DNA of 64,000 nucleotides from Actinopolyspora halophila DSM 43834 (GTDB lineage Bacteria; Actinomycetota; Actinomycetes; Mycobacteriales; Pseudonocardiaceae): NCBI RefSeq assembly GCF_000371785.1, contig NZ_AQUI01000002.1, positions 310,001 to 374,000 of the forward strand, read 5' to 3'. Shown piece by piece: positions 57,185 to 64,000 of this stretch (position 1 is its first letter; each line of letters starts with the position of its first letter). The notes under the pieces were generated by a model. It saw only the letters and a program-made list of their open reading frames with translations, ran no database searches and was not told where the DNA came from. The position numbers and the translations under genes were made by a program.

Positions 57185-57706
57185 TCAACTCAGTCCGACG
57201 GTCACTGTTCGATCGTTGATGCCGCTGTTCAGGCGTGGTGCCTTCTCCTTGTACGGGCCCGCGCGGCCGCCGGAGTCCGGATAGAGCCAGACCCAGCAGG
57301 TCGACCACGCCTGGACCGAGGAGATTCGGTTCTTCCAGGAGTCGTCGAGGTCGAGCCAGAAGTCGACCTCGTCGTTCTTCGGACACGGTTCCGGAACAGT
57401 GATCGTCAGTGACGCGCCGCCGTACTCGGCGTCCTCGAACACCGTGGCGCCGATGACGGATCCGCTGGTGTCCGCGATCCGCTGTCCCGCGCCCGTGGCC
57501 GCGGAGAGGTTCTCGTAGCAGGTTCGTTGCTGGGACGCGGTGTCGAGCACGCAGTGTTGCCGGGCGTCCTCGTCCGTGGCCTGCGTTGCCTGCGCCGCCT
57601 GCGCCGATGCCGTCGTGAACACGGCGGCCACGGACAGGCCCGCGAACACCGCGAGATGTCTTCGGGCTGGGGAACGGGTCCTCGTTCCGCTGCCGGCTCT
57701 GACCAA
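57185..57706 (-). CDS. Secreted beta/gamma-crystallin-like protein
   Basis: TTG 57706 follows GAGAGGAGCGGAAA, a good ribosome site, and gives 173 residues with a signal peptide ending ASAQAAQA. The mature part contains a Greek-key pair: GATVFEDAEYGGASLTIT and the D/N-x-x-x-S-S turn NRISSVQAW. This is the signature of microbial beta/gamma-crystallin or I36-type inhibitor folds, which often bind calcium. Cys residues in VLDTASQQRTCYE and EPCP can form disulphides. It precedes the aerolysin-like gene in one operon. Confidence 0.75.
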   Translation of the reverse strand: MVRAGSGTRTRSPARRHLAVFAGLSVAAVFTTASAQAAQATQATDEDARQHCVLDTASQQRTCYENLSAATGAGQRIADTSGSVIGATVFEDAEYGGASLTITVPEPCPKNDEVDFWLDLDDSWKNRISSVQAWSTCWVWLYPDSGGRAGPYKEKAPRLNSGINDRTVTVGLS

Positions 57707-57983
57707 TTTCCGCTCCTCTCCCGGAGGCGGGGTCACACCTCTCGGAATCGGTTTAGTGGAGTGCAACGAGCACTATCGGCCAGACCGGCTCTCGGGTCCA
57801 GAGCAGTTCGACGAATTACGCGAGACGCAGCAGCGCGCTCGTCGAGGGGCGGGGCCCGTTCGGCGGTTGTCGAGCCTCCCGGAGAAGTGTGGAGATCGTT
57901 CGGCCCGTGCCGTGGACTTCGCGCTCTCGGCCCGGAACACGAAAAGGCCCGGGCGCGGTGTTCACCGTGCCCGGGCCTCGAAG

Positions 57984-58069
57984 CGGAGGATGCGGGATTC
58001 GAACCCGCGAGGGCTGTTAACCCAACACGAATTCCAGTCGTGCGCCTTAGGCCGCTCGGCCAATCCTCC
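57984..58069 (-). tRNA. tRNA-Ser (anticodon GGA)
   Basis: Read on the minus strand: acceptor GGAGGAT pairs with ATCCTCC, loop CTGGAAT carries GGA, and a long variable arm (GTTGGGTTAACAGCCCTC) is present. Confidence 0.95.
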
Positions 58070-58263
58070 GCAAAAAAGTGTACGCGACGGGATCTCCCCT
58101 TCCACGACCCCCCTCGGTTAGTCTTTCGCGGGGTGGATCGCTCGGGCGATCGAGTGGTCGTCGTGCCGAAGAGCTCAGGCGAGCTGCTACGGCCGGACCG
58201 CCCCGCGCGGAAGTTCTCGAGGGGGGCGTGGAACCCCGTACTTCGGGGGCGCTACACTGTACG

Positions 58264-58350
58264 CGGACTCCGCGCGGCGTCATCCTGTGAACTCCCCCAG
58301 GGCCGGAAGGCAGCAAGGGTAAGCGGGCTCTGGCGGGTGCGCGGGGTCCC
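58264..58350 (+). ncRNA. ffs: Signal recognition particle RNA (4.5S type)
   Basis: The conserved central stretch CTGTGAACTCCCCCAGG, GGAAGGCAGCAAGGGTAAGC (the GGAA tetraloop and internal loops bound by Ffh) is intact. The outer helix is formed by GGACTCCGCGC with GCGCGGGGTCC. A TACACT -10-like box lies at 58252-58257 and a T-run follows at 58352. It lies directly upstream of dnaX, the usual actinobacterial position. Confidence 0.95.
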
Positions 58351-58491
58351 CTTTTGTGTCGAGGGGGCTCCGCGGGGCGCGCGGGACGCTTGGGCCTCCT
58401 TTCGCACCGGCGAGTGGCGTTTTCCGTCCGTTCGCCGCCGCCCGCGTCTCCCGTTGCCGCTTCGTCGGGCGTGGCACGTATCGTTGCCGGT

Positions 58492-60810
58492 GTGGCGCTC
58501 GCGCTCTATCGCAAGTATCGACCGGCGACCTTCGGCGAGGTCGTGGGACAGTCACACGTCACCGAACCACTACGCACCGCGCTGGCCGCGCAGCGGATCA
58601 ACCACGCCTACCTGTTCTCCGGGCCGCGTGGTTGCGGCAAGACATCCAGCGCGCGGATCCTGGCCCGCTCGCTGAACTGTGTCGAAGGCCCCACGGACGA
58701 GCCGTGCGGCCGTTGTGATTCCTGCGTCGCCCTGGGGCCGGACGGTTCGGGCAGCGTGGACGTGGTGGAGATGGACGCCGCCAGCCACGGCGGTGTGGAC
58801 GACGCCCGCGAGCTCCGCGATCGCGCGGTCTTCGCTCCGGCCCAGTCGCGTTACCGGATCTTCGTCATCGACGAGGCCCACATGGTCACTCAACAGGGGT
58901 TCAACGCCCTGTTGAAGATCGTCGAGGAGCCTCCCGACCACCTCGTCTTCGTGTTCGCGACCACCGAGCCGGACAAGGTGCTGACCACGATCCGGTCCCG
59001 CACGCACCACTACCCCTTCCGGCTGATCCCACCGGGGGAGTTGCGTGAGCTGCTGGAGCGGATCTGCGCCGAGGAGGGCGTACGGGTCGAGCCCGCCGTG
59101 TACCCGCTGGCCATCCGCGCGGGCGGTGGTTCGGCGCGGGACGCGTTGAGCGTGCTCGACCAGCTGCTGGCCGGTGCGGGTGACGAGGGGATCACCTACG
59201 AACGGGCCGTCGCGCTGCTCGGGGTGACCGACGTGGCGCTGATCGACTCCATGGTGGACGGCCTGGCCGCCGAGGATTCGGCAGCCGTCTACGACACGGT
59301 CAACCGGGTGGTCGAGGCCGGGCACGACCCGCGCCGCTTCGCCTCCGATCTGCTGGACCGGCTGCGCGATCTCGTGCTGCTGCATTCGGTGCCCGACGCC
59401 GCCGAGCGCGGACTGATCGAGAACGTGGGTGACGAGGCGGAGAAGATGTCTCGTCAGGCGGAGGAGCTCGGCGTCGCGACCCTCACCAGGTTCGCCGAGG
59501 TGGTCCACGCGGGGCTGTCCGAGATGCGGGGTGCCACGGCGCCCCGTCTGCTGCTGGAGCTGCTGTGCTCGCGGATGATGCTTCCCACCGCGTCCTCCTC
59601 CGAGGCAGCGCTGCTCCAGCGGTTGGAGCGGGTGGAACGGCGGATGACGGTCGCCCCGCCCGCCGCGCAGCCCGCTCCGTCCGGAGCGGACGGTGGACAG
59701 GCCCCCGTCGCTCCCGCCGGGGAGCAGGCACCGGCCGCCGAGGGGACCGCGGCACCGGCCGCCGGGTCCCGGGAACCGGTGCGGGAGCGTTCCGCCGAGT
59801 CGACGCCCTCCACGGGCGGGGAGGTTCGCGCGGAGACCGCCGGGGGACGGGCCGGCTCGGCCGGTGACTCCGCCGCTCCGGCACGGGGGACGAACGACCG
59901 TGGCGGGGGCGGTTCCGCGCCGCGGGAGGAAACCCCGAGCGGAGCGGCGACGGCGGAGCTGCGTCAGACGTGGAGCGATTTGCTGCGCGCGGTGTCCGAG
60001 CGCAATCGGCCCACCCAGGCTCTGCTGCTCAACGCGAGCGTGCGGGAACTGCGCGCGGACACACTGGTCATCTCGATGCCGACCGAGGGGCTGCGCAAAC
60101 AGTTCGACCGGGCGAACCGGATCGAGCACGTGCGGGAGGCCATGCGCGAGGTGCTCGGCGGCGAGTGGGCGGTCGAGTGCGTCGTCGAGGGAGAACAGTC
60201 CGCCTCCGAACCCGCTGCCCAGCAGCGGGAGCAGCGCCCCGGAGGAGCCGAGGGGCAGGCCGCCGGGGGCGCGCCCGCCGCCGCGCGGGAACGTCCCGCG
60301 GAGCCGGACACCGGTGTCGCGGACGCTCCGGACGCGGCTTCCGCGGCGGAGCCGAACGGGCGGTCCCAGCCGCACGAGCGGTCTCCGGAGCCCCCGGCCC
60401 CAGCGCCGGAGCCGGCCGAACGAGAGGTCCCGCGGACCGCGGAACCGGCGGAGCCCGTCGCGGAACCGGCCGCTCCCGTTGCCGGCGCCCCCGCGGAAGC
60501 TCCCCCGGAACCACCGCCTCCGGAGGAGCCTCCCCCGCCGGAAGCTCCCCCGCCGGACGAGGAAGCGGACGCGGTTCCGGCTTACGGGGAGACGCCTCGG
60601 GACGAGCCGGTCTCCGACTCCGGGACGGCCTCCGTGCCCGCACCGGCGCCGACGCCGCCGCCTGCTCCCGAACCGGCACCCGCGCCCGCGCCGCCGCCTG
60701 CTCCCGAGCCCGCGCCCGTGGTCGAGTCCTCGGTCGAGCAGCAGGACCCCGACGAACTGGCCGTGGAGCTGTTCGTCAGCGAACTCGGAGCGCGCAGGCT
60801 CGACCAGTAG
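58492..60810 (+). CDS. dnaX: DNA polymerase III subunit gamma/tau
   Basis: Clamp-loader ATPase of 772 residues from GTG 58492, which gives [20 protein letters not shown]. Walker A is [15 protein letters not shown], the zinc module has Cys in [16 protein letters not shown], Walker B is VFVIDEAHM-type FVIDEAHM, and the sensor [10 protein letters not shown] follows. Residues about 375-490 and 590-760 are Ala/Pro/Glu-rich linkers ([13 protein letters not shown]), flanking a conserved tau-like segment [18 protein letters not shown] at about 490. I see no frameshift slippery site. It is preceded by SRP RNA and followed by ybaB and recR, the standard actinobacterial order. Confidence 0.95.
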   Translation: MALALYRKYRPATFGEVVGQSHVTEPLRTALAAQRINHAYLFSGPRGCGKTSSARILARSLNCVEGPTDEPCGRCDSCVALGPDGSGSVDVVEMDAASHGGVDDARELRDRAVFAPAQSRYRIFVIDEAHMVTQQGFNALLKIVEEPPDHLVFVFATTEPDKVLTTIRSRTHHYPFRLIPPGELRELLERICAEEGVRVEPAVYPLAIRAGGGSARDALSVLDQLLAGAGDEGITYERAVALLGVTDVALIDSMVDGLAAEDSAAVYDTVNRVVEAGHDPRRFASDLLDRLRDLVLLHSVPDAAERGLIENVGDEAEKMSRQAEELGVATLTRFAEVVHAGLSEMRGATAPRLLLELLCSRMMLPTASSSEAALLQRLERVERRMTVAPPAAQPAPSGADGGQAPVAPAGEQAPAAEGTAAPAAGSREPVRERSAESTPSTGGEVRAETAGGRAGSAGDSAAPARGTNDRGGGGSAPREETPSGAATAELRQTWSDLLRAVSERNRPTQALLLNASVRELRADTLVISMPTEGLRKQFDRANRIEHVREAMREVLGGEWAVECVVEGEQSASEPAAQQREQRPGGAEGQAAGGAPAAARERPAEPDTGVADAPDAASAAEPNGRSQPHERSPEPPAPAPEPAEREVPRTAEPAEPVAEPAAPVAGAPAEAPPEPPPPEEPPPPEAPPPDEEADAVPAYGETPRDEPVSDSGTASVPAPAPTPPPAPEPAPAPAPPPAPEPAPVVESSVEQQDPDELAVELFVSELGARRLDQ

Positions 60811-60964
60811 CGGCCCGCCCCGGGACGTTTCGCGGGCGACGTCCCGGTCGGTGGGAGTTCCGGGTAGCGGGCAGCGCCGCGCGGCGAGGAGTCGACGACT
60901 ACGCTGGAGGAAGCGAGATACCTCGTTCGAACAGGTCAGTCCAGCCGGACCGGGAGGAGCCACG

Positions 60965-61324
60965 GTGCAACCTGGTGGCCAGCAGCCGAACATGCAAGAG
61001 ATCATGAAGCAGGCGCAGGAGATGCAGCAGCAGCTGATGACTGCGCAGCAGGAACTCGCCGAGACAGAGGTGACGGGCACGGCAGGTGGCGGCATGGTCA
61101 CCGCCACGGTCACCGGTGGTGGCGAGCTGCAGTCCATGAGCATCGACCCGAAGGTGGTCGACCCCTCCGACACCGAGACGCTTTCCGACATGGTGGTGGC
61201 GGCGGTCCGGGACGCGAACCGTGCCGCCCAGGAACTGCAGAGCGAGAAGATGGGGCCGTTGACCAACGCGCTCGGCGGCCAGGGCGGAATGGACATGGGC
61301 GGACTCGGTCTGCCCGGGATGTGA
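60965..61324 (+). CDS. YbaB/EbfC-family nucleoid-associated protein
   Basis: A 119-residue DNA-binding protein from GTG 60965, with GGGAGGAGC upstream. It has the family pattern [40 protein letters not shown], and LVxxxVxxAxxxA-like [17 protein letters not shown], with a Gly/Met-rich C-terminus. It lies 10 bases before recR and 154 after dnaX, so it is probably co-transcribed with recR and takes part in nucleoid organisation or RecR-linked repair. Confidence 0.93.
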   Translation: MQPGGQQPNMQEIMKQAQEMQQQLMTAQQELAETEVTGTAGGGMVTATVTGGGELQSMSIDPKVVDPSDTETLSDMVVAAVRDANRAAQELQSEKMGPLTNALGGQGGMDMGGLGLPGM

Positions 61325-61334
61325 CGGTAGTGGC

Positions 61335-61931
61335 GTGTACGAAGGGCCAGTTCAGGATCTGATCGACGAGCTCGGCAGGTTGCCGGGAATCGGCCCGAAG
61401 GGCGCGCAACGCATCGCCTTTCACCTGCTGTCCGCGGAACCCGCCGATGTCACGCGGCTGCAGGACGCGCTGCAGCGCGTGAAGGAGGGCGTGATCTTCT
61501 GCGAGGTCTGCGGGAACGTCTCGGAGCAGACCAGGTGCCGGATCTGCCAGGACACGCGGCGTGATCCTCGTCTGGTGTGCGTGGTCGAGGAGTCCAAGGA
61601 CGTGTTGGCGGTCGAACGCACCCGGGAGTTCCGCGGGCGTTATCACGTGCTCGGCGGTGCGCTCGATCCGCTTTCCGGGGTGGGACCCGACCAGCTGCGC
61701 ATTCGGGATCTCGTCAACAGGATCGGCACGGACGAGGTGAGCGAGATCATCATCGCCACCGATCCGAACACCGAGGGTGAGGCCACGGCGACCTACCTGG
61801 TCCGGCTGCTGCAGGACTTCCCCGGACTCAGCGTCACGCGGTTGGCCTCCGGGCTCCCCATGGGTGGTGATCTGGAGTTCGCGGACGAGCTCACTCTCGG
61901 CAGGGCGCTTTCCGGCAGGCGTTCGGTGTGA
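61335..61931 (+). CDS. recR: Recombination mediator RecR
   Basis: A 198-residue DNA repair protein acting with RecO (and RecF) to load RecA on gapped DNA. It has the N-terminal helix-hairpin-helix [20 protein letters not shown], the Cys4 zinc finger (CEVCGN and CRICQD), a Toprim domain ([15 protein letters not shown]), and the C-terminal Walker-B-like [16 protein letters not shown] start 10 bases after the ybaB stop. Confidence 0.95.
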   Translation: MYEGPVQDLIDELGRLPGIGPKGAQRIAFHLLSAEPADVTRLQDALQRVKEGVIFCEVCGNVSEQTRCRICQDTRRDPRLVCVVEESKDVLAVERTREFRGRYHVLGGALDPLSGVGPDQLRIRDLVNRIGTDEVSEIIIATDPNTEGEATATYLVRLLQDFPGLSVTRLASGLPMGGDLEFADELTLGRALSGRRSV

Positions 61932-61944
61932 AGGAGGGTCGGCG

Positions 61945-62110
61945 GTTCGGTTCGCGTGGCGGTGCGGGTGGCGGAAACTCTCGCGGGCTCTCGCTCCGGG
62001 GGCCCGACATCGAGTAACCACCTACGCCACGTCGGGGTCTTGCCTGCGAGAGCACCACGGAAGAACCCGCGGTGGTGCCGACCGCGTAGGTGGTCACGAA
62101 CGGCAGGCGC
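61945..62110 (+). repeat. Dispersed intergenic repeat, copy R7
   Basis: Complete module I: CTCTCGCGGGCTCTCGCTCCG, CCCGACATCGAGTAACCACC, CACGTCGGGG and TGCGAGAGCACCACGG, followed by module II AGAACCCGCGGTGGTGCCGAC. It forms the same nested hairpin as copy R1 and is nearly identical to R8. Confidence 0.6.
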
Positions 62111-62136
62111 CGGTCGTCCGTTTCCGGGAGATGTTC

Positions 62137-62721
62137 ATGTGGCGATCCCGCGCGGACGGGGCCGCGGCCGATCAGGTGGTGCGCGAAGCGTTGCGGAGAC
62201 CCCCCGGCCTGGGGCCGGTCCGATTGATCACCGTGGACGGCCCCTCCGGAGCGGGTAAGTCCACCTTCGCCGATCTCGTGTTCGCGCGGACGCGTGCCGC
62301 CGGGGTGGAGGCGCGGTTGGTGCGTACCGACGATTTCGCCACCTGGGAACGGCCGGTGCAGTGGTGGCCCCGACTCCGCTCCGGGGTGCTCGAGCCGCTG
62401 AGCAGGGGAGTTCCGGGGCGCTACCGACGTGTCGAGTGGCCGGAGGGCGTCCCGGTGGACGGAGCGGTGGTCGAGGTCGCCGTGCCCGACGTCCTGTTGT
62501 TGGAGGGGGTCTCGTCCGGGAGGCGCTCGATCGCCGACCGGATCGGCGTCTCGGTCTGGGTGGAGGGCGCCGATCCCGCTGCGCGGTTGGAACGTGCCGT
62601 GGCTCGGGACGGGGAGTCCTCGCGGACCGAGCTCGTTCGTTGGCAGGAGTTCGAGCGTGGTTGGTTCGCTTCGGATCGGACCAGGGAGCGCGCCGATCTC
62701 GTGGTGCACTCCGGGGAGTAG
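62137..62721 (+). CDS. Uridine-kinase-like P-loop NTPase
   Basis: A 194-residue protein from ATG 62137 (GGGAG upstream; ATG 62131 is alternative). It has the P-loop VDGPSGAGKSTFADLV, the Asp in TDDFATWERPVQWW, VLLLEGVSSGRRSIADRIGV and the late RDGESSRTELVRWQEFERGW. It resembles actinobacterial uridine kinase/AAA nucleoside-kinase-like proteins. Substrate uncertain. It lies between repeats R7 and R8. Confidence 0.86.
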   Translation: MWRSRADGAAADQVVREALRRPPGLGPVRLITVDGPSGAGKSTFADLVFARTRAAGVEARLVRTDDFATWERPVQWWPRLRSGVLEPLSRGVPGRYRRVEWPEGVPVDGAVVEVAVPDVLLLEGVSSGRRSIADRIGVSVWVEGADPAARLERAVARDGESSRTELVRWQEFERGWFASDRTRERADLVVHSGE

Positions 62722-62734
62722 GGTGCACGGCTCT

Positions 62735-62905
62735 TTTCGCGCGGCGGTGGGGGTGGCGGAACCTCTGGCGGGCTCTCGCTCCGGGTGCCCGACATCGAGT
62801 AGCCACCTGCGCCACGTCGGGGCCTTGCCTGCGAGAGCACCACGGGAGAACCCGCGGCGGTGCCGACTGCCCAGGCTCGTAAGCGCTTGCGTTGGCGCGG
62901 GAGGT
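62735..62905 (+). repeat. Dispersed intergenic repeat, copy R8
   Basis: Module I (CTCTGGCGGGCTCTCGCTCCG, CCCGACATCGAGTAGCCACC, CACGTCGGGG, TGCGAGAGCACCACGG) followed by module II with GCTCGTAAGCGCTTGCGTTGG. Same orientation as R7, about 790 bases downstream of it. Confidence 0.6.
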
Positions 62906-63215
62906 TTCCGTCGGACTCGGTTGGCTCGGGTGGCCGGGTAGCCGGCACGTGAGTCGGCGCCTTGCTGCGCCGCTAGTCCGACGGTCGCTCCAACCGGGGG
63001 TGCTCGCCCCGAATCGCGCTGACCTATTGTGTCCACTGTGTACAAAAAGACGCCGTTGGTCCCGCACTGGGAGTTGCGGGTCGGATTTTCCCGTTTTTGC
63101 CCGAGTCCTCGCTCGTATGTCGTAGCCGAATCGTAATTTCGCGGCCCTGATCAGGACACACTCACCGGGTTACTGTCTCCCTCACTCTGAGAGATGCGAC
63201 ACACCGAGGTGAGTG
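62906..63215. promoter_or_regulatory. Upstream region of the solute-binding lipoprotein gene
   Basis: About 310 bases with no supported gene. AT-richer segments at 63020-63060 and 63120-63190 probably hold the promoter; no operator is recognised. Confidence 0.4.
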
Positions 63216-64000
63216 ATGGGTGTAGGCAGACCACCAGGATTACGGGCGTCGAGAACTGGACGCAGGATCGCGACCGCGGGTTTGGCCGCCCTCCTCGCCA
63301 CCTCGCTGGCCGCCTGCGTGCAGTCCCAACGGGAAGGCGACGGCGGGCGGAGCATGGTGTTCGGAGCCGCGGGGGCTCCGGCGCTGTTCGACCCCTTCTA
63401 CGCCTCCGACGGGGAGACGTTCCGGGTCACACGGCAGATGATGGAAGGGCTGGTCGGTTTCGAACCGGGCACCGCCGAAGTCGAACCGGCACTGGCCGAG
63501 GACTGGGAGTCCGCGGAGGACGGGACCGAGTGGACCTTCCACCTCCGCGAGGGGGTCGAGTTCCACGACGGCACCGAGTTCAACGCCGATGCGGTCTGCG
63601 CCAACTTCGAGCGCTGGTACAACCAGACGGGGCCGGGGCAGAACGCGGCGCTGTCCTACTACTGGATCGAGACCTTCGGAGGATTCGCCTCCGACGACGA
63701 GCCCTCCCTGTACTCCTCGTGCGAGACCCCCGACCAGAGCACGGCGGTACTGAAGCTCACCCGCCCGAGCTCCAAGTTCCCCGACGCGCTGGGGTTGGAC
63801 TCGTTCAGCATCCAGTCACCCACGGCGATGGAGAAGTACGGGGCCGACGAGGTGACCGCCCGGGGATCGAGCTTCGAGTACTCCGAATACGCCAAGCAAC
63901 ACCCCACCGGAACGGGTCCGTTCGAGTTCGACTCCTACGACGAGAGCAACCAGTCCATCGTGCTCCGCCGCAACGAGGACTACTGGGGTGAGGAAGCCAA
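63216..64000 (+). CDS. ABC-type peptide/solute-binding lipoprotein, 3'-truncated by window edge
   Basis: ATG 63216 with GAGGTGAG upstream opens a frame that runs to the window end (261 codons visible of a usual 500-550). The signal RIATAGLAALLATSLAAC has a lipobox with Cys34. The family-5 solute-binding fold starts with FGAAGAPALFDPFYASDGETF, then ALAEDWESAEDGTEWTFHLR and GVEFHDGTEFNADAVCANF, as in DppA/OppA proteins. It binds peptides or similar solutes outside the membrane for an ABC importer whose permease genes would lie beyond the window. Confidence 0.92.
   Translation, partial: MGVGRPPGLRASRTGRRIATAGLAALLATSLAACVQSQREGDGGRSMVFGAAGAPALFDPFYASDGETFRVTRQMMEGLVGFEPGTAEVEPALAEDWESAEDGTEWTFHLREGVEFHDGTEFNADAVCANFERWYNQTGPGQNAALSYYWIETFGGFASDDEPSLYSSCETPDQSTAVLKLTRPSSKFPDALGLDSFSIQSPTAMEKYGADEVTARGSSFEYSEYAKQHPTGTGPFEFDSYDESNQSIVLRRNEDYWGEEA

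Noticed and set aside
58492-60810. Programmed frameshift making a gamma form of DnaX
   Set aside because: No A-rich slippery heptamer followed by a hairpin at the expected place.
58570-61296. 908-codon minus-strand frame opposite dnaX
   Set aside because: Shadow produced by the Ala/Pro/Glu-rich dnaX linkers; no ribosome site or domain.

Overview
The window is high-GC actinobacterial DNA, most likely from a chemotype-IV (arabinose and galactose wall) member of the Pseudonocardiales such as an Actinopolyspora- or Saccharopolyspora-like organism. Reasons: arabinogalactan genes (glf, glfT1, glfT2, ubiA, dprE1, dprE2, two Emb arabinosyltransferases), a chaplin-like protein, a proteasome activator (Bpa), frequent GTG starts, and no mycolate genes. 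The species is inferred, not proven.

The backbone runs in the same order as the Mycobacterium tuberculosis Rv3813c to Rv3715c region, as recalled from memory. From the left it holds a HAD hydrolase, a PGRP amidase, glf-glfT2-PAP2-ubiA (1-7744), two Emb proteins flanking dprE2-dprE1 and gtrA (16448-26283), glfT1-wzt-wzm (26548-29170), bpa, a quinone oxidoreductase and the hisC2/pat aminotransferase. It continues with tyrA, a tadA partner and tadA, then SRP RNA, dnaX, ybaB and recR (58264-61931). Together the first half makes UDP-galactofuranose, builds and exports galactan, makes decaprenyl-phosphoarabinose and polymerises arabinan on the outside. Two secreted LGFP-repeat proteins sit among these genes.

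Accessory DNA is inserted at several points: an AT-richer island of unrecognised genes (about 9.7-12.3 kb); secreted or envelope proteins (M28 aminopeptidase, ABC-2 exporter, L,D-transpeptidase lipoprotein, chaplin-like protein; 31-39 kb); a graspetide-type RiPP cluster (43674-47853); a two-repeat type I-E-like CRISPR relic; a ZIP-family transporter behind a Zur-like box; and a secreted pair, one beta/gamma-crystallin-like and one aerolysin-like (56577-57706).

The RiPP cluster is the best candidate for an undescribed system. It encodes an XRE/TPR regulator, two small unknown proteins, a precursor with an RPFGL leader motif and an Asp/Glu/Ser/Thr-rich core, an ATP-grasp ligase and a PIMT-like methyltransferase. 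It should make a side-chain-cyclised (omega-ester or omega-amide) peptide that is then methylated or converted to aspartimide.

Five tRNA genes are present; four are Ser tRNAs with different anticodons (UGA, GCU, CGA, GGA). A family of intergenic hairpin-forming repeats occurs at least eight times. The first gene and the last gene (an ABC-type peptide-binding lipoprotein) are cut by the window edges.
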